DNA of 9,722 bases, from NCBI GenBank assembly GCA_023399035.1, contig JAEWQX010000075.1, forward strand, positions 1-9,722. The letters are read 5' to 3'. This document shows positions 7,134-9,722 of this stretch, one piece after another. The position numbers were made by a program, and so were the translations under genes. Origin of the DNA: Bacillota bacterium. Its GTDB lineage: Bacteria > Bacillota > Clostridia > Clostridiales > Clostridiaceae. A model generated the notes under the pieces. It was not told where the DNA came from. It ran no database searches and worked only from the letters and a program-made list of their open reading frames with translations. The stretch's first letter is position 1, and each line of letters starts with the position of its first letter.

Positions 7134-7253
7134 TCAATGTTTAGTACTTAATTCAATATTCTTATTTTTTTCGCCAATAGAGAGATTTATATGACCTTTA
7201 GTATCTTTCCCAACGATCTTAATTCTATAATCTCCTTCTTTAAGTTGTATCAT
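7134..7253 (-). CDS. Hypothetical small protein, 39 residues
   Basis: I do not recognise this protein. The frame begins MIQLKEGDYRIKIVGK and ends NIELSTKH. It is rich in Lys, Glu and Ile, has no Cys, no signal peptide and no hydrophobic helix, and alternates polar and non-polar residues in a way that suggests beta strands. Support for a real gene: AAAGGG lies 7 nt before the ATG at 7253, and a promoter-like pair ends about 25 nt upstream of it. The frame is open up to an ATG at 7316, but that promoter lies inside the extra 21 codons, so the short form is more likely. The stop is 112 bases before yqeC on the same strand, with the yqeC promoter between. Any tie to selenium rests on position only. 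Confidence 0.5.
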   Translation of the reverse strand: MIQLKEGDYRIKIVGKDTKGHINLSIGEKNKNIELSTKH

Positions 7254-7278
7254 CTTTTTTCCCTTTGATTCTTCTTCT

Positions 7279-7307
7279 AGTATAATATATCGTCTTATCC
7301 ATATTAA
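7279..7307 (-). promoter_or_regulatory. Promoter of the 39-codon small gene
   Basis: -35 TTAATA (7307-7302), 17-nt spacer, -10 TATACT (7284-7279) on the minus strand. Initiation about 7 nt later would give a leader of some 20 nt, ending in AAAGGG and the ATG at 7253. Confidence 0.5.
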
Positions 7308-7327
7308 AATAAACATGACTTAATAAT

Positions 7328-7376
7328 AAAAGCAGTATAATGGTATTATTGTAAAATTAATCACTATACTGCTTTT
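7328..7376. terminator. Terminator-like hairpin, copy A of a repeated 49-bp element
   Basis: Perfect 12-bp stem AAAAGCAGTATA (7328-7339) / TATACTGCTTTT (7365-7376) with a 25-nt loop. The A/T runs on both sides let it act in either direction. It is the only good terminator candidate downstream of the serpin gene (stop at 7592), though about 215 bases away. The same arms recur at 9476-9524 on the other side of the serpin gene, with partly conserved loop sequence (GTAAAAT). Confidence 0.65.
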
Positions 7377-7591
7377 TATATTTAAATGGGCCCCTAAATC
7401 AGGATTAATCCTCAGTAGTATCAATTCATAACTAATCCTTAATAATTCATAATTTAAATATCACAATTAAAATCCAGTAAAAAAACTTAATAGATGAAAT
7501 CTCATTCCTGATGTGGCCCTCCTTAGCTGTATTAACTGATAATCTTATTTAGTAATGCTATATTTAATAAGCTGAAAATATGAATATATTT
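7377..7591. other. AT-rich intergenic stretch, no convincing gene
   Basis: Together with copy A and the small-gene promoter this makes about 338 bases without a clear gene. It contains a GGGCCC (7388-7393), a perfect 12-bp palindrome AGGATTAATCCT (7401-7412), and on the minus strand an excellent AAGGAGG (7524-7518) followed 12 nt later by an ATG that opens only 12 codons (7505-7467). I see no tRNA, riboswitch or recognisable protein remnant. Confidence 0.5.
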
Positions 7592-9340
7592 CTATAATCC
7601 TGGATTATTTATGACACCAATAAACAAGGGCGTGTCATCTTTATCTGTAATTGCAAAAATAAATGGCCTGTCAAGTATCATATCATAAGTCTTTACATCT
7701 GGGTCATATACTGATGTGCATTCTATTGATATTTGGGTGTATGCTGCAGCCTCTCCTCCATCTTCATCTATAGACACTGTTGCTTCCTGATGGATATTTG
7801 AAACTCTTATTCCACCTTTTTCACTGAACTTAGTAAAATCTGCATCAGAGTAAATATCAGAAAGTCCCATTTTCACTGCACAGTCATTTAAATCTAAGTT
7901 TGATGAAAATTTAAACTTTGGAACTTTAAAGTATACATTATGCACCTGTGCCTTATCTGAAGATAGTGAACTCAATGCTTCATTTAATTTAGATGAATTG
8001 CTTAAAATATCATATGGTGATATGCCCTTGTCTGGAAGTATGAACATCATCTTGTGTCCACTTTCAAAATCAAGGCTGCTTGACTTATATCCATTACTGC
8101 TTTCATTTATCTCTGTATCTACACTCTGAATCATGTACTCTGCCTTTGATGTTTTTCCACCATTCAAATAAAATTCATCTTCATAAGTATCTTCTTTATC
8201 AAAGATACTTTTCCATTTGTCTTTGAAATATACTGCATTGAATATATCCATAACTTCATCTGGCTTTCCAATAAATGAATCTGGATCACCTCCAAGAAGT
8301 CCTCCTGTATTATCTAAAAGCCATCTGCTTATCTTTTCTGCATTTTCACGGCTTTGAAGATCTCCTTTAAATACACCTGCATTATAATCTTTTTCTATCT
8401 TTTTTAAAGTATCCTCATTGAATTCAACATTATCATTATCATCATCAATCCATACAGAATCTGCAATACTGCATATTCCATGATTTGTTTTAAAGATTTC
8501 CTTTTTATAAAGCTCCCTGCATTCTTCCCTTAGTTTATCAGCATCACTTACATTCAAGGCTTTTAACAAATCATTCTTTGTCTTATTGTCAGCACCTTCG
8601 CTCAATACTGAAAGAGCCATATAAAAGCTTACTGGAGAATAAGTACTGTTTATATTTGTGTCCTGCTGACTTAATATTATTGAAGAAGAATCTGCACAAA
8701 ACTTATTTAATCCTTCTGTAAAAGTATAATTCCTATCTTTTTCATTTTCATTTGAACTTATAATTCCGCTGCCATTTACTTCAGTGTCAATCCATACTCC
8801 ATTTGAACTTATTGTGTATCCATCAACAATGGTATCATGAGCCATTGAGCCATCATCGTTTAGATAATACCATGTTCCCCTGTCATTGAGCCAACCTGTC
8901 TTCATGCTTCCATCACTATTAAAATAATACCATGTTCCATTAATTTCTTTCCATCCTGTTACCATGCTTCCGCTGTATCCTAGGTAATACCAGAATCCAT
9001 TGTTCTTCAACCAACCTGTACTCATGCTTCCATCATCATTGAAATAGTGCCACTTTCCATCTATCAGCTTCCATCCTGTTACCATGCTTCCGCTGTTATT
9101 TAAATAATACCAGCAGCCGTTATCCCTTAACCATCCTGTTTTCAAAGCTCCATCACTATTCAAATAATACCATGCCCCTCCAATCTGCTTCCATCCATAA
9201 GCCATACTTCCATCTTCATAGTAGTACCAGTTGCCATCAGCTTTATTCCAGCCACTGCTTGCTGCATCAGCATAGCCTGGCAGTAAAGCCGTAACGCCAG
9301 ATATTACACTTAAAATCAATGCTATTTTTCTAGCCTTCAC
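7592..9340 (-). CDS. Secreted cell-wall-binding-repeat serpin
   Basis: 582 residues from a GTG start. Residues 1-26 are a signal peptide (MKARK, hydrophobic core, cut after ADA). Residues 30-168 are seven 20-residue choline/cell-wall-binding type repeats (GW...G.WYY...DGSM.T), with a degenerate eighth to ~186 (VDGYTISSNGVWI). A Ser/Asn-rich linker leads to a full serpin domain, ~206-582: YSPVSFYMALSVLSEGA, NAVYFKDKWKSIFD, the hinge EDGGEAAAYT at 526-535, and MILDRPFIFAI (554-564), which fits the serpin signature. The small-residue hinge suggests a true protease inhibitor (suicide trap), presumably at the cell surface; the target is unknown. The GTG at 9340 has GGAG 8 nt upstream; an ATG at 9364 would add eight residues but has a poor ribosome site. 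Bacterial serpins are sporadic and often suspected of transfer. The gene sits alone between two related hairpins. Confidence 0.93.
   Translation of the reverse strand: MKARKIALILSVISGVTALLPGYADAASSGWNKADGNWYYYEDGSMAYGWKQIGGAWYYLNSDGALKTGWLRDNGCWYYLNNSGSMVTGWKLIDGKWHYFNDDGSMSTGWLKNNGFWYYLGYSGSMVTGWKEINGTWYYFNSDGSMKTGWLNDRGTWYYLNDDGSMAHDTIVDGYTISSNGVWIDTEVNGSGIISSNENEKDRNYTFTEGLNKFCADSSSIILSQQDTNINSTYSPVSFYMALSVLSEGADNKTKNDLLKALNVSDADKLREECRELYKKEIFKTNHGICSIADSVWIDDDNDNVEFNEDTLKKIEKDYNAGVFKGDLQSRENAEKISRWLLDNTGGLLGGDPDSFIGKPDEVMDIFNAVYFKDKWKSIFDKEDTYEDEFYLNGGKTSKAEYMIQSVDTEINESSNGYKSSSLDFESGHKMMFILPDKGISPYDILSNSSKLNEALSSLSSDKAQVHNVYFKVPKFKFSSNLDLNDCAVKMGLSDIYSDADFTKFSEKGGIRVSNIHQEATVSIDEDGGEAAAYTQISIECTSVYDPDVKTYDMILDRPFIFAITDKDDTPLFIGVINNPGL
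8837..9253 (-). repeat. Tandem repeats coding for the wall-binding domain
   Basis: Seven 60-bp units, each coding a 20-residue repeat. Units alternate between GWK and GWL openings from the second on, so the real period is 120 bp. Bases 8949-8976 and 9069-9096 are identical over 28 nt, exactly 120 bp apart, pointing to duplication in pairs. Confidence 0.85.
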
Positions 9341-9348
9341 CCATATCA

Positions 9349-9352
9349 CTCC
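9349..9352 (-). promoter_or_regulatory. Ribosome binding site deciding the serpin GTG start
   Basis: GGAG (within GAGTGGAG) on the minus strand, 8 nt before the GTG at 9340-9338. No comparable site precedes the ATG at 9364 (only GGCATAATTA). The GTG start also gives the classic MKARK signal-peptide N-terminus. Confidence 0.6.
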
Positions 9353-9428
9353 ACTCTGATTCATTAATTATGCCTATATATCACAATTAAATTCCATTTT
9401 CTAACTTTCTTTCTATAATATAATACAA

Positions 9429-9449
9429 GTCCAATTTTTAATTTTGGAC
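9429..9449. promoter_or_regulatory. Imperfect 21-bp palindrome upstream of the serpin gene
   Basis: GTCCAA (9429-9434) and TTGGAC (9444-9449) around a 9-nt AT centre; 8 of 10 base pairs match over the full length. It lies upstream of TATTAT-rich sequence that could hold the serpin -10. No well-spaced -35/-10 pair could be fixed, so this may be an operator or activator site. Confidence 0.35.
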
Positions 9450-9475
9450 CTATTCAAAAATACCTTTAAAAAAAT

Positions 9476-9524
9476 AAAAAGCAGTATGATAATTTAAGTA
9501 AAATCATCTATCATACTGCTTTTT
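9476..9524. terminator. Terminator-like hairpin, copy B of a repeated 49-bp element
   Basis: Perfect 16-bp stem AAAAAGCAGTATGATA (9476-9491) with its complement at 9509-9524, and a 17-nt loop. It shares the AAAAGCAGTAT/ATACTGCTTTT arms, the GTAAAAT loop segment and the TTTTTATA flank with copy A (7328-7376). The stop codon of the neighbouring acetyltransferase frame (9494-9496) is in its loop, so it is also the likely terminator of that gene. Confidence 0.7.
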
Positions 9525-9722
9525 ATAATTAATATTTTATTTCTTAATACCATCAAATATTCAGCTTCTCCAGTTGCCTCATCATTCTTCTTTTTATCAA
9601 TTACAAACCCTTCTCTAAGATAAAAACTTACTGCACCCTTGTTTTTTTCATATACACTTAAGGATAATGTTTCATAATCCTTTCTGCATTCTTCAATAAG
9701 CTCTTTTCCAATGCCTTTTGAC
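9494..9722 (-). CDS. GNAT-family N-acetyltransferase, C-terminal part
   Basis: The last 75 residues of a gene entering from the right edge. The visible start, SKGIGKELIEECRKDY, is the end of the acetyl-CoA-binding motif A (the GIGKELI part of the Q/RxxGxG/A loop and its helix). LSVYEKNKGAVSFYLREGF is the motif B segment typical of GNAT enzymes (N.GAV.FY...GF), and EAEYLMVL is the usual final strand. Acetyl transfer to an unknown amine is inferred; the substrate cannot be told. The frame runs about 14 residues past that strand into the hairpin repeat and stops in its loop, giving a tail (KSSMIDDFT) that is probably not part of the ancestral fold. Confidence 0.85.
   Translation of the reverse strand, partial: SKGIGKELIEECRKDYETLSLSVYEKNKGAVSFYLREGFVIDKKKNDEATGEAEYLMVLRNKILIIKSSMIDDFT

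Noticed and set aside
7401..7412. Perfect palindrome AGGATTAATCCT
   Set aside because: No promoter is placed next to it and no second copy was seen in the window; a 12-bp palindrome in AT-rich DNA can arise by chance.
7594..7608. ATAATCC-T-GGATTAT inverted repeat at the serpin stop codon
   Set aside because: It lies mostly inside coding sequence and lacks a T-run, so it is unlikely to be a terminator; probably a chance result of the final codons.
8837..9253. CRISPR-like regular repeats
   Set aside because: The 60/120-bp periodicity is translated in frame into GW/WYY wall-binding repeats; there are no spacers of unique sequence.

Overview
The window is AT-rich, with Clostridium-like codon use, strong AGGAGG-type ribosome binding sites and Firmicute protein families, so a low-GC anaerobic Firmicute (Clostridium sensu lato) is the likely source. 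The species cannot be told from this sequence alone.

The left three quarters (about 1-7250) is a selenium-dependent molybdenum hydroxylase (SDMH) locus. From left to right it holds: the N-terminal part of a FAD-binding hydroxylase subunit (minus, cut by the window edge); a purine/xanthine-type NCS2 permease (minus); selD, selenophosphate synthetase (plus, divergent from the permease); yedF, a TusA/DsrE-like selenium protein (minus, convergent with selD across a shared bidirectional terminator); then, reading along the minus strand, yqeC, yqeB and an XdhC/CoxI-family accessory gene leading toward yedF. SelD makes selenophosphate. YedF, YqeB, YqeC and XdhC-type proteins belong to the gene set that co-occurs with enzymes carrying a labile selenium ligand at the molybdenum site. 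The permease and FAD subunit point to purine or related N-heterocycle catabolism. No selA, selB or selC lies in the window and no reading frame needs a UGA-selenocysteine, which fits an 'orphan SelD' use of selenium.

Upstream of yqeC is a probable 39-codon small gene with its own promoter and good ribosome binding site, then about 340 bases with no convincing gene.

The right part is unrelated to selenium. A secreted protein (minus strand) joins a signal peptide, seven 20-residue choline/cell-wall-binding-type repeats and a full serpin domain with an inhibitory-type hinge. It is bracketed by two related 49-bp hairpins (AAAAGCAGTAT...ATACTGCTTTT). The outer hairpin also forms the 3' end of a GNAT acetyltransferase gene that runs off the right edge.

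The most noteworthy points are the wall-binding serpin and its long reactive loop, the paired hairpin repeats (one contributing codons to the neighbouring gene), the tripartite XdhC-like protein, palindromes over two promoters, and several genes whose best start is not the most upstream ATG.
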